Program-made: the position numbers and the translations under genes
In this document: positions 52,278 to 62,699 of the stretch, in pieces
How positions within the stretch are numbered: position 1 is the first letter of the stretch
How the letters are laid out: every line of letters starts with the position of its first letter
DNA from: Eutreptiella sp. 'Long Island Sound 2002'
Taxonomy: Eukaryota > Euglenozoa > Euglenophyceae > Eutreptiales > Eutreptiaceae
NCBI GenBank assembly: GCA_964036045.1
Contig: OZ038389.1
Location: forward strand, 43,585,119-43,649,118
Direction: 5' to 3'
DNA length: 64,000 nucleotides
The notes under the pieces: generated by a model
What the model saw: the letters and a program-made list of their open reading frames with translations, nothing else
The model's database searches: none
What the model was told of the DNA's origin: nothing

Positions 52278-53645
52278 ATGAAACATTTTGGAATGTTTCA
52301 TTTTGACTTGATCACCCACACCCACACCAGCCCCCCCAAGCCGCTCCCCCCCAAGCCCTTCCCCCCGGGGCGGACGCGGCACGTCCGCCCCCCGGCGCCC
52401 GAGCGCCCGCCGCCGGGCGTCACGCTGCCGCAGCTGCAAAGGCAGCGGGACGCCCGGCGCGTAATCCAGGAAGGAGGGGACGGCGCGGAGGCAGAGCTGC
52501 GTGCCAGCCACGGGAGCGCGGAGCGGGGGACAGGAGGCGACAGGAGAAGTGCCCAGGGGCACGCGCAGGGAGCGGGCCAGGGCACACGCGGCAAGGAGCA
52601 AGGGCGCAGCAGCGGAGGGGGACAGAGCGCGGGCCGCGGACGGCGCGACTCAGGGCAGGGAGCCGGGAAGGGGCCAGGGCACGGGAAGGGCGCGCAGGGG
52701 CGCGGGCAGGGCGCCCAGGTGCATGGGGCGGATCGAGAGACGGTGGGCGAGCAGGCAGGCCAGGGCGTGGGTGACAGGGGGCGGGATCCACGGCACGGGC
52801 AGGGGGCCGGATGGGGGCCCAAGGGCAAGGGCAAGGGCGCCACGGGCCCTCAGGGACAGGCGGGACGGGGCATGGGAGCCCGGGGGGGAGGGCGGGTCGA
52901 AGGGAGGGGGGCGGGGGGCGGGGCGCCCCCGCAGCCGGACGTGCAGCCGGTGAGGTGCATCCCCCCCGGCATCCAACAGATGCCGGCGCACCACACCCAC
53001 CACCACCACCACCACCACCACCACTTCTATAACATCGACCCCGACGCCGGAGAGTTCATCCCCCCCCAGCCCCCACGACCCCAGCACCCGCCAGCCCCCC
53101 CCGCACGGACAGCGGAGCCGGCGCGGATGGCCTCGGCGGGAGGGGGGCGGGGCGCGGCACCGGCGCCACAGGCACAGGGGCAGCAGGGGGAGCCGGCGCG
53201 AGGGGCAGAGGGGGCCCGGCCCTGGGACCGGGACTGGGGCACGGTCCCGGACCCTCTGGGGGATGAGGCCCTCCCCCTGCTGGGGGAGGTGTACGGGTGG
53301 TTGAGCTGGGCCAACCAGGGGACCACCAGGGGGTTGAGGAACCGGCCCTTCGATGCCGTGCTCCTCCGGAGGGACGGAGGAAACCGGGAGGTACTCCCGG
53401 GGGGGTGGGCAGCCCCGGAGGACCACGAGAGGGTCCTCAGGTCAGTGATCCGGGCGGCGTGGCCCGACAGGGGGCCGACGTGGCCGGCCTTCCTGGAAGG
53501 GGGGGCGGTGCTCCGCATCACGGACGCGGACGCCAACAACTGGGCCCCCCGGGCCTTGCGCAGCGCCCTCGCCCACTGGCGCTACCGCCGGCGCAACCCG
53601 CCGCCGCCACAGCCCCAGCCCCCACAGAAGCGGCGGCGCAGGTGA
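52278..53645 (+). CDS. GC-rich ORF, Gly/Arg/Pro-rich with globular C-terminus
   Basis: The 455-codon frame starts at ATG 52278, but the true start is uncertain because the first residues lie in AT-rich flank. Most of it is low-complexity Gly/Arg/Gln, with a His run (near 53000-53024) and Pro/Ala stretches. The last 130 residues look globular: LLGEVYGWLSWANQG, FDAVLLRRDGGNREVLPGGW, ERVLRSVIRAAWPDRG, VLRITDADANNWAPRAL. The C-terminus is basic (QKRRRR, NLS-like). I do not recognise it. In its setting, 5' part of a GC-rich block ending in a repeated tail, it could be an ORF1-type protein of a non-LTR element, but no reverse transcriptase is visible. Confidence 0.35.
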   Translation: MKHFGMFHFDLITHTHTSPPKPLPPKPFPPGRTRHVRPPAPERPPPGVTLPQLQRQRDARRVIQEGGDGAEAELRASHGSAERGTGGDRRSAQGHAQGAGQGTRGKEQGRSSGGGQSAGRGRRDSGQGAGKGPGHGKGAQGRGQGAQVHGADRETVGEQAGQGVGDRGRDPRHGQGAGWGPKGKGKGATGPQGQAGRGMGARGGGRVEGRGAGGGAPPQPDVQPVRCIPPGIQQMPAHHTHHHHHHHHHFYNIDPDAGEFIPPQPPRPQHPPAPPARTAEPARMASAGGGRGAAPAPQAQGQQGEPARGAEGARPWDRDWGTVPDPLGDEALPLLGEVYGWLSWANQGTTRGLRNRPFDAVLLRRDGGNREVLPGGWAAPEDHERVLRSVIRAAWPDRGPTWPAFLEGGAVLRITDADANNWAPRALRSALAHWRYRRRNPPPPQPQPPQKRRRR

Positions 53646-56576
53646 CGGCCCAGACGGCAGACGCAAGAGAGTGGGGGGGGGAGATGGGCCCCCCGACCCA
53701 TGCCCCTTCCATGATACGGCGTGGCGGAGGAGCGCGCGCCAACTCCCGCGGGAGGGAGGGCGGAGACAACGAGCGCAGGGGGGAACCTACTGCCCCGCAG
53801 CCCGCTAACCGCTGACCGCCAACCCTCCCGGCCGCCCCCGGCCGGCCAGCGCCGCGCGACGACGGCGGGGGGACAAGGGGCCCCAGCGAGGGCCTGCACG
53901 AGGGTCCGGCTCTAGGTAGAGGGGGGCGGGGGAAGAGTGCGACCCCCCAGGCCGACGGCTGGCCCCCGGGGCCGGGACCGCCAGGCCGCCCCCCCTCGGC
54001 CGTCAGGGGGCGGGGCCAGGGGACCAGAGGCTCCCCCCCACTCACCCCCCCCTCCCCTCAGGCCGAAGAGCGGGCGGAGGCAGACCGAAAAGACGGCGGC
54101 CCCGCATCCCCCCCGAAGAGGCCGCTGCACCCGGGGTGAGGGGGCACCGCGGCCGCGGCAAGCGCCCCCGGTGAACCGCCCGCACGCTCCCGCCCTGCCC
54201 GCTGCCGACCGACGGCGGACCGGCGGCGCCCAGGACGGCACACACGGAGCAGCCCTTTCGGAGGCCGGTTTGGGGAAGACGGGGGCGCAAACCAGGGCGG
54301 GGGGTTTCCCCCCCCCTCCCCCCCCCCCCCCGCCGCACTGACCCATTGGCGGCCGACCGCGCCGCGCCCTACGCCCGCGGCCGCCCGGCAACCCCCACGG
54401 CACGAGTATACCCCGGAGGGGCACGCCGGAGACAACTGATGGCAGGCCGACGCCCGACGGGGCGGGGGGGCGGGGGGCGGTGGGGCGGCCCCCCCAACAC
54501 CCCCCCCCCCCCGCTTCCCCCCCCAGCTTGAGGGCCACAGGAGCGACCCTCCGCCCACCCGGAGCCGAGGGGACGTCCCCCTCCCCCAGAAGGGACCGCG
54601 GCGCGGCGGGGGGGGATGCGGCTGGACCTGCACACCGCGCGCCCCGGCGCCCCCAGCCGCCTGCTCCCGCGCAGGTCGCGGCCGACGGGCGATCCCACAC
54701 CAGCGCGCCGGAGCGGCGTGCGGACCAAGCCTGGGGACGGCGCACGGCTGCGCACCAGAACAGTATGGAGGCCGCGCCCCCCATTGACCCCCCCCATGAC
54801 CATTGCCCACTCAGGGAGGGCAGAGGGGGGGTTCAGGTCTGAAGGGGCCCCTGGGGGAGCGGTCCACGGGTCCCCCCTCATCCCCCTTCCCTCCGGGGCA
54901 GCCCCGCGACCCCAACCGAACGCGCACGCCGGGGGGGAGTGCGCCGACGACAAGAGGGGGGCCAGGGTAGGGAACCGCAGGCCGCCGCCCAGAGAGGGAG
55001 CAGGGAGGCCGCGGCGCGACCCCCCCCCCCCCCCCACCCCCCCGAACGGCCCGCAAGCCGCGGGGTCCCCGGCCCCCACCCCCCGAGGCAGGAGGGATGG
55101 TCGTGCCTCCCCCCGCCCGAGAGAGGAGCCGGAGCACGGCCCGCCCCCCCGCCCCAGCCGCCGGCTCCCACAGGAACCACGGGGAACAAGCGAGCCCGCG
55201 CCAACGCGCCAGGACGCCGCACAGATCGCGCCCAGTGAAGACGGGTGAGCACGAACTGGAGTGGTATGGGGGCCACGCCCCCCATGACCAGAGCGACGCC
55301 AGTGACACCCGCTTTGTTGCCTGCCCAGGGAAGGCAGAGGGACGGAACAAAGCAGAGAGACCCCCCGCCCTACAGGCCCCCCCAGCCGCACAAACGGGGG
55401 GCGCGGCGCACGGGCCGCCCCCCCCCCCCAAGCCCGCCCCCCGGCACACGAACGCCACAGACCCGCCCCAAGGGGGGCGCACGGCCCCAATCCAGGTAGG
55501 GGGACAGCCCCCCACCACCGCCGCGGCACGCAGCCCCCACAGAGCGTGCAGGCCAGGGGGACAGTGTTGGGCCCCCACACCCACACGCCCGCGCCCACAG
55601 CACGTGGGTAGCGGACCCCAACAGCCCGCCCACTGGCCGGGCAGTCAGGGGAGGGGGAGCGCCTGACCTCAGACGCCCCTGGCAACAGTGGAAGGCACCC
55701 CCCCTGGGGACGCCACCCCCACAACCCCAAGCCAAGTAGGGGGGAACCGGGACCGGAACGCCCCCCCGTAAGCACGCCAGACGGAGCAAGGGACCGGGGC
55801 AGGACACGCCGAGGGGCACGGACCACGTGGAACGGCCCTACCAGCGCCCAGTGCCGGGACCGCGCGGGATGCGCACGCCACACCACCCAGGGGGGGGGGG
55901 AGCGGGCGCCGCGGGAGCGCGAGCACACACACACGCAAAGGGCACGCGGGGACTACCAGAAGGGCAACCGGACCGAGCTCGCGGAACGCACAGACCGCGT
56001 GGAATGGCGTACCAGCGAGCAAGGGTAAGGGACACCCGGACGGGACGGCCCGCCACACGCAGCACGGGACACGCGGGGCGAGAAGCGGAGAACGGGAGAG
56101 ACACAACACCAGGTACCGGCCCGAGCCCCCCGAACCGGCCGCGAGCGCCGCGCACACAAGGACGGGGCACTGCACCCGCCAAGGCAGTAGTGGCGCACTG
56201 CGCCACGCCCCAGCCCCTAGGCTAGGCAGCCTCCGCGCCACCCCAAGGGGGTCCCACTGGCGACAAGCCAATAGCACGGGCCCGGCGGCGCCGGCGCCCC
56301 GGGCGACCACGCATTAGGGGGGCGACGCGGTGGGTAAGCGCCCGCAGCCACGGCTGCGAATTGATGCACTGACCGGGGAGTGGTGAAACGGGGAAGCCGG
56401 CGAGGGACGGGGCTCCGAGCCCTGTGAACCCGGTGGACTCCTCCACCAGGCAGGAGGTGCGTCTTGGAGGGCCCCCCACTAGGACCCGGTGGGGAGGATA
56501 TCAACTGGCCCGACCAGGTGGCCCCCCGGGGCCGAAAGGCGTCTAGTACCCGCAAAATCAAACCTCAAACCTCAAA
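52310..56576 (+). mobile_element. Extremely GC-rich block with repeated 3' tail, possible non-LTR element
   Basis: Base composition changes sharply at about 52310 and back at about 56560. The right edge is a short tail of CTCAAAC repeats (near 56555-56576), as at the 3' ends of many non-LTR retrotransposons, and it abuts the F-box-like repeat. Many long frames exist on both strands because stop codons are rare in such sequence; only 52278-53645 looks partly protein-like. I did not find a reverse transcriptase or a target-site duplication, so the assignment is tentative. Confidence 0.35.
54262..55700. repeat. Degenerate tandem repeat, about 500-bp unit
   Basis: GTATGG-GGCC-CGCCCCCCAT is found at 54763 and again at 55264, preceded in both by similar CCAGCCGCC...CGCGCC stretches and followed by CAGGGA-GGCAGAGGG. 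This suggests at least two diverged tandem units within the GC-rich block. Confidence 0.5.
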
Positions 56577-56910
56577 CCTTCCCGACGAGCTGGTGTACTG
56601 CATCGCCGGCCTCTTTCCATTGGACATGCTAGGAGACCTATTTGCGTTTAACCACCGGCTACACCGATGTTGTATGGAGTGCGACGGCTCGACGGAGCAG
56701 GGGGGATGCCACTATTGGCACTGTTGGTGCGGTTCATGGGCCTTTCATGGGCGAAATAGAGTAGTAAACAATGGGCGCGTGAGCCTGTTATTTCATGGAT
56801 GCAACCGAACAAAAACCGTCCAGCGCCCCACATTCAAAGGCAACTTGTGTTGCGTAGACGGCCAAATGCCAAAACGTGCCCCTTACAAATGCGGATGTTG
56901 GTGTTCCCGG
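56577..56910 (+). pseudogene. F-box-like repeat gene, copy 2
   Basis: LPDELVYCIAGLFPLDMLGD and the following Cys/His/Trp-rich stretch match copy 1 at 40587 almost exactly. Homology begins right where the CTCAAAC tail of the GC-rich block ends, so the original 5' end is missing. This copy stays open longer (GNLCCVDGQMPKRAPYKCGC) before running into unrelated sequence with GATACA repeats (near 56968-56995). Confidence 0.5.
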
Positions 56911-56924
56911 GTTTGCAGTAAGAA

Positions 56925-58270
56925 AAAGGGCGCTACGGTCACGGCAACAGTGTTGCACCGTACATACAGATGCAGATACAGATACAGATACAGATGGACT
57001 GTGGTATGGTGCTAATTTGTACAGATAAATCTGTCCTACATTGATTGTCGCGCCGCTTTCGGGTCGCGACCAGAGTCTGATTTGACGTATGAAGATAATG
57101 TTTGATTTACCGAGGTCAAGAGATTATAGATTAGTTTCTGGCTGTTTTGTCATATTTCTGAATTGCCGCAATATTGCTAACTTCTGCATGCATTCATTGC
57201 ATTCATGCATGTGTGGGGGTATTCTTGGTTGATTAGTTCCAGTGGTCGCACGTAGCAACATACTGTTCGCGTGATACGTAAATATATGAGCAAGGATAAA
57301 GGTAATGCAGGCATGATATTGGGTTTGGTGTCACACGTCTCCCATGCTTTGCTTAGCATGGAGCCGTGGTGAGCCCGGTTCCGTCCATGGGGGTAGAGCC
57401 GTAAGGATCTTGAAAGCCTTGGCCACCAGGACCCGCCGCCGTGGAAAAACAGAAATGGTGGGGCCTTGGCAACAGCACAGCGGCCCCACATCGTCAACAA
57501 TGACTCGGACGTACACGTGGTGATTTCCTTTGTATCTTCCTTGCTTCACCTTTACTTGCTCGTAGTTTTGTTTGTTCTGTTTGCGGGTATGACCCTAGAA
57601 GTATTTTGAATTGAAATATTTTTATGCAAACAATCACATAAATTGTTTTAGATAAATTTTTGCTCGTGTGCACCCCTCCCAAAAATTACATAGTTTTATG
57701 AGCCCATTTTCCAATCTTTGTTTTGTAGGTTTTGCTAACCATTGAGTAGTTGAAATATAAGCATTTCGGGGATATTCTATAGCAAGTCATACCTTACTAC
57801 GGAGTCGAGTAGTTCTCTTTTTCCCTGTGGTAGCAGAGGTTTGCCTAATTTTGTGGCAAGCCAACAAATTTTAGGACTTTCTTGCGCTGACTCCGGAAAT
57901 GCTCTTTTCGAGCAAGGGATTCTTGCTTTGCCATGGGTTGTTGAGTCTTGCTTTGCTTCCCTTTCCTTCATCCTCACGGACTACCGGGCGCTTGCGCTTG
58001 GGCGCCCTTTAAAAATAAAAACAAAGCCGCACCTCCGCTTGGGTGCTGCAAGAAATGCAAGCATGCCCCTTTGACACCTTGGACATCGCCAAGAGTTGCC
58101 AAGGACCGGTGGGGTCACCCGGGCCCCTTGGTGACTAGCGCCGGGGATTCCCAAGCCCCTTGGGTCGTGTTTTCTTGTGTCTCGGTTTCCCATAGGATGT
58201 TAAACATTTTTGGGAAAATTTTATCCCGTAAATTTTTGTTCCGTTGTGTCCTTGCTTTTCTTGGTTTCCT
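56925..58270. other. Intergenic sequence
   Basis: A GATACA repeat lies at 56968-56995. No gene supported. Confidence 0.5.
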
Positions 58271-58275
58271 TGTTT

Positions 58276-58665
58276 TCCATCACCACATCGACAACGAAGT
58301 CTTCCACACCACTATCTCCAACGCTTCATGCTTCACCAACGGAACGTTCGGTGTTTGCAGCTTTTGGGTGAGAACTTCGGCATTGAGTACGGTACCATGA
58401 CCACCATTCACTCCTACAATGGAGACAAGATGATCTTGGACGGCCGTCACTCTGATTTACTCCGTGACCGTGTTGGAGCTATGAACATCGTGCCCAACTT
58501 CATAGAAGTCACCGAAGCCTTCGTTCTCCTGCTGCCTTAGTCGGGGGGCGAGTTGAACGGTATCGCCCCCCATGTTCCTACCCGCAATGTGGGCGTCGTA
58601 GACTTGGTTGCAAAGACCCTCACGAAGACCGACGAGCAGGCCGATATGAACGATGACTCATTCTC
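58276..58665 (+). pseudogene. Glyceraldehyde-3-phosphate dehydrogenase fragment
   Basis: Relic of the GAPDH catalytic domain. One frame gives ISNASCFTNG (the active-site Cys loop, normally SNASCTTNC). After a 1-base shift near 58355 another gives FGIEYGTMTTIHSYNGDKMI (with the partner His), LLRDRVGAMNIVPNF and, after an in-frame TAG (58538-58540), LNGIAPHVPTRNVGVVDLV. The usual Arg before VPT is His. The N-terminal NAD-binding half is missing. The GTMTTxHSYxGD and LNGIAxxVPTxNV wording is closest to the plastid GapA/B or cyanobacterial type, from memory. The shift, stop and substitutions make it a pseudogene. I see no poly-A tail proving retroposition. Confidence 0.85.
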
Positions 58666-58689
58666 CTCCGCGCCATCGCCCTTGCCTTG

Positions 58690-60140
58690 CTGCTGGGCAT
58701 GACGCCTCTTCAGGCCATGTGGCCAAAGGGAGAAATTACGAGAGCGACATTTTTCCAATTAGGAATAATTTATGGTCTTTGTAATGATATCTTGGTGGGC
58801 CCAAGCATTTTGCTTGGGGGGAAACTCCAGTACCACCCTGGTGTCGGTTTGTTGGTCCTGTCAAGTCGTTGTAGTTAATTGTTATGTCTTTGTTTGCATC
58901 CGTCGTTCTGTTGCTCATTTTTGTGTGTGGCATCCCTTTGTTGGGGCTTTGCCTTTGCCGCAGTAGTTCCTGCTCTTTGTCGTGTGGGTGAGGATTATTC
59001 GTAGGTGTGTGCATGGTACGGCTCATCATGTTGCTTACTCTGTGAGTAGGAGGCACGGACGTGCACCAAAAATTTGCCTCGTGCTTGGGTTCATGAATTT
59101 AGCCCTTCTCTTGCTTCATCGTCTCATGAGAGCCGTGGTCATCGCCGATGTACGGCTAAGCTACCGCGTTGTTCAAGCCGCAAAAATGGTAGGTTTGATG
59201 ATGCGTTTGCCGGTTGTGAGTGCTTGCCTTCATGCGTACGTCTTTATGGTTGAGCGACTGACGCGTGGTGTTCATTTGTGTGTGTACGAGCACGGGTGTG
59301 AGAATGTGGGCTGGAATGCCACTTCTCGGTGCGTGCGTGGATATGTGCTGGCACGTGTGGAGTACACTCGTGTGTGGAGGAGTTTGCGTTCACTCTTGCG
59401 TAGGTGAGTACGAGCAAACCTCGAGTCCACAGGTGTATTTTGATTAGATGATGCACAGTTCTTGCGATGATACGCATGTAGTTAGCTTTACTACCGTTTA
59501 CCTAGAACTCAAGGTAAGATACAACCCGATGTACCTGGATGGCTGTGAGACGCCATATTCACTGGTTTAGGACTGTTTGTGGAGTGTATGATTTTTAGGA
59601 ATAATGTATGCCTACAGTCGTACTACGTTTGTACTTGGTTTAGTTACATTGCCTACGTTGAGTACGCTGTCTTACCAGTCAAGTTCCTTACCTAGTCCCA
59701 TCAGTGTACTAGTGTATATTGACTTGGTATATGTTTTTTTTTTGCGTCTGCCTTGATGTACCGTCGCTACCGTCCAGGTTGCCCTCACCTTGGTTTGCCG
59801 TGTCGTTGGATTTGGTTATTGGTTTTGCTTTCTTGTTTACTGTGGTGTTCTCTTGGAAATCAGCCGAGCGCCTTATTCAGCTTACTGTGCGTAGCGTTGG
59901 GTGATCGGAGACCGTTTGCTTGTGTCCTAGTGCGATCAGCAATTTCCAGTGCACACCGAAAAGGTTTGGCCTTCGGAGGATCCACTGGCCATCCATTTAC
60001 GATTGACAGGTGTTTGATTATGCACTGGACAGAGCACGGTGCTTGTTTCCGCAGGCGCCCCCAAAAACACAGTGCGGTTCCCTGGCGCAGCCGCTGGTTA
60101 TTATGACGACCGGTACAGGACCATGTGGACGCTGCCCATG
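58690..60140. other. Intergenic sequence
   Basis: No gene supported. Short frames at 58982-59407 have no recognisable domain. Confidence 0.45.
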
Positions 60141-60145
60141 TTTGC

Positions 60146-60345
60146 CTGCACTGATGCCAGCCAGGTCCATCTGCACTGATGCCAGCCAGGTCCATCTGCA
60201 CTGATGCCAGCCAGGTCCATCTGCACTGATGCCAGCCAGGTCAGCCTGCACTGATGCTGCCCAAGTTCGCCTGCACTGACGCCAGCGACGGGCCCGTGCA
60301 CTGACGCCAACGAAGATCGGCTGCACTGAGGCCAGCCAGGCGCTG
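60146..60345. repeat. 25-bp tandem repeat
   Basis: Four near-perfect units beginning CTGCACTGATGCCAGCCAGG (60146, 60171, 60196, 60221) are followed by diverged units to about 60345. The units are contiguous with no spacers. Confidence 0.9.
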
Positions 60346-62619
60346 CACGAGGCCAACAATGGCTGCAAAGCCTACCCTCAGTGCTGCATTCGATTGGCTG
60401 CCTATGACTCCGTCAAGCAGGTGCAGGTGATGTCTTTCTTGGTTCGGAAGCCTGGTCTGGCTGCTGCCACTTCGTCCTGCCCTCCTGCTGGGCGATGGCT
60501 GGCACCACAGGCGAGAAGGACGTGAAGGTCTGGGGCCCCATGGACAACAAGAGGGCCACCCGACCATCAGGTGCTCAGTGCACGTGTGTCCCCCAGAGGA
60601 CAAAATGGACTCTGACGAGAATCTCAGGGGACTGGGCGTCACCCCGACACCACTGTGGGTTAGCCCAGGCACCCCTGCCAGACCCTGCCTATTTTCTGGC
60701 TAAAATTTTGGAGGCCCTTTGCCCTCATTTTTGGGCTGCCAAATTTGGCAAGCCAGTTAAAGGGAATTTCCTCCCCCTAGGATAGATAACGCCAAGCCAG
60801 AGGGGCGTGGGGTTATGAAGGATCAGCTCTCCGGCACGCATTTTCTGAGCCAGGAGACCCCCCCCCCCCTCATACACTCGGTGCTTGCGTGGGCGCTTCG
60901 CTTGGGCGCCAATCAATCAAGTGTGCCTGATTCTAACTCTGCGCTTCTTTCGCTCCTGCTTCTGTTCCCCTCTCTCATTTCATAAAGACTGGATTCTTCA
61001 TCGAAAATTCTGTGGGTAGCGTGTGGTCTGACGGAGAGCGGCGTGTTTGCGCTAGTTTGGTCAAATTCCTTTGCAGCTGTGGGCATGCTGAATGCACCTT
61101 GAGTCATTGATTGTTTCTGTATCACTTATCTGCCCGAGATCCTTGTGCCAGAGCTATCGGGCGTCCTGGTCCCAGCCCTGTAGAGAGAGTGGACCGTAGG
61201 TTAAAAGCTTTACATCAATGCATTTCCAGGTTGCATGTCACTGCTCAGCAGGGTTGGTGCTCCAGTATCTGCATTCCTTTTTCAACCTTCGTCTGTGTAC
61301 GCCCTGTCACTCGGGTCTGCTTGGAAATGGACATCAGTGCGAGTAGTGCAGACAGTCTGGTGCTCGAGAAGCTTCCATTCTTGGTGCACTCACATGGCCC
61401 ATTGACGCGCATCAGCTACCGGCCGTGAGGCAGGGTGCCCATTTTTCTTTCTAGTTCTGAGAAAGTGTTCTGGAGGTGTTTCTGGGGTAACTGGAAGTAT
61501 CGAAGGGTTTTTTTTTATGTCTATGTAGGAAGTCGACATATGTCCGTCCCATAGTCCATAGACTGTTTGCCACTGTGTGTGCCACCGAGTGTGACCATAG
61601 CAACCGGTATTACCACGGGGGTGTAGATCACCCGACGAGCAGAAATCTGTATAGCAGCTCAGGAGTGAGTTACTGTTGTCAGAGAAACCTCCGCTGCGGC
61701 CCAGGTTGATGTAGTACGGTGTATTACGCGTACGTTTACCTAGGAGTGATACTTAGAGGAGATGACCTGATCCGTGAGATAGACAGTGTCCTAAGTAAAT
61801 GAGAACTCCATGTGAGGTAACGTACTATGACGGAGATACAGATATAGATTTACTAGCTGAATTTTAGGTAACCGGTGATTATGACTCAGGTGAATACACA
61901 CTGTGAGCTGAACAGTACCCAGCTAGTTTGTCTGATGGAGGTATTCTGTAAGATACAGAGTGCCCGGTGTCAGGTTCGTGGTGTGCCGATGCGCGGTTGT
62001 ATTGGAGGTGTATTGGTGCACAGATTTATGGCTCATGTACTGCATTGACACCCCGTTGTCAGCCCTGTGGTGGAAAATGCACGGCTTGCCGATTTGAGGC
62101 CAGGGGGATGATTGAGACGACCGTCTGATGGTTTCGGTCTCACTGTGCAGGCAATTGCTTGCTTGTGTCTGCGTATGCCAGAGAAAGTTTTATAGTGCTT
62201 TCAACACTGTGTTTGTGCCTCTCCTGCTGCTTGCTGCTGGTGTAGGGTTTCCTGCTGCTTGTGTTTGAAGATGAAAATGTTTTAGTTGCTGAAATACAGT
62301 CAATCCAGGATAGCCCAAGCCAGAGATAAGCAAGTAGAAGAGAATCAGGATCAAAGCATGAAGGGCTGCAGTGTAAACAGTGAAAGATGTTTGAATATTC
62401 ACAGAAACTGCAACTCTGGGCAAATCGGATTGCATATTCACAAAGATAGCTGAAATGTTTTGGAACAAGAGTTGGAAAACTGCCCAATGGTCACTCAATC
62501 TCCATAGTGCCATCTCAGGAGACGTGCACTCTTTGCTTTGGGTCCCATATGTGCTGAGGTGGCAGGGCATGTGGCGATGAGGTCACTGCCATGTCACATG
62601 GGATCTTCCTACTTAGCTA
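60346..62619. other. Intergenic sequence
   Basis: No gene supported. The word GCTTGGGCGCC (60901-60911) is shared with 57992-58004. Confidence 0.45.
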
Positions 62620-62696
62620 GGCTGACCGGGAATTGAACCCAGGACCTCTCAAAAAGAGGTGCCCAGCCCCCTAGGGTGCATACCACTAGGACAGCT
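62620..62696 (-). repeat. tRNA-like sequence, SINE-type promoter
   Basis: On the minus strand CCTAGTGGTATGCA resembles an A box and GGGTTCAATTCCCGG a canonical B box with a 5-bp T stem and 7-base loop. ACCTC-TTTTTGA-GAGGT forms an anticodon-like arm. The acceptor pairing is imperfect and the variable region is too short for a normal tRNA, so I read it as a tRNA-derived SINE head or pseudo-tRNA. Confidence 0.4.
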
Positions 62697-62699
62697 ATA

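Noticed and set aside
54369-55934. 521-codon minus-strand gene in the GC-rich block
   Set aside because: Composition is Gly/Arg/Pro/Cys filler as expected from a reverse frame of such sequence, with overlapping long frames in other phases.
60146-60345. CRISPR array
   Set aside because: Units are contiguous without spacers, and the window is eukaryotic.
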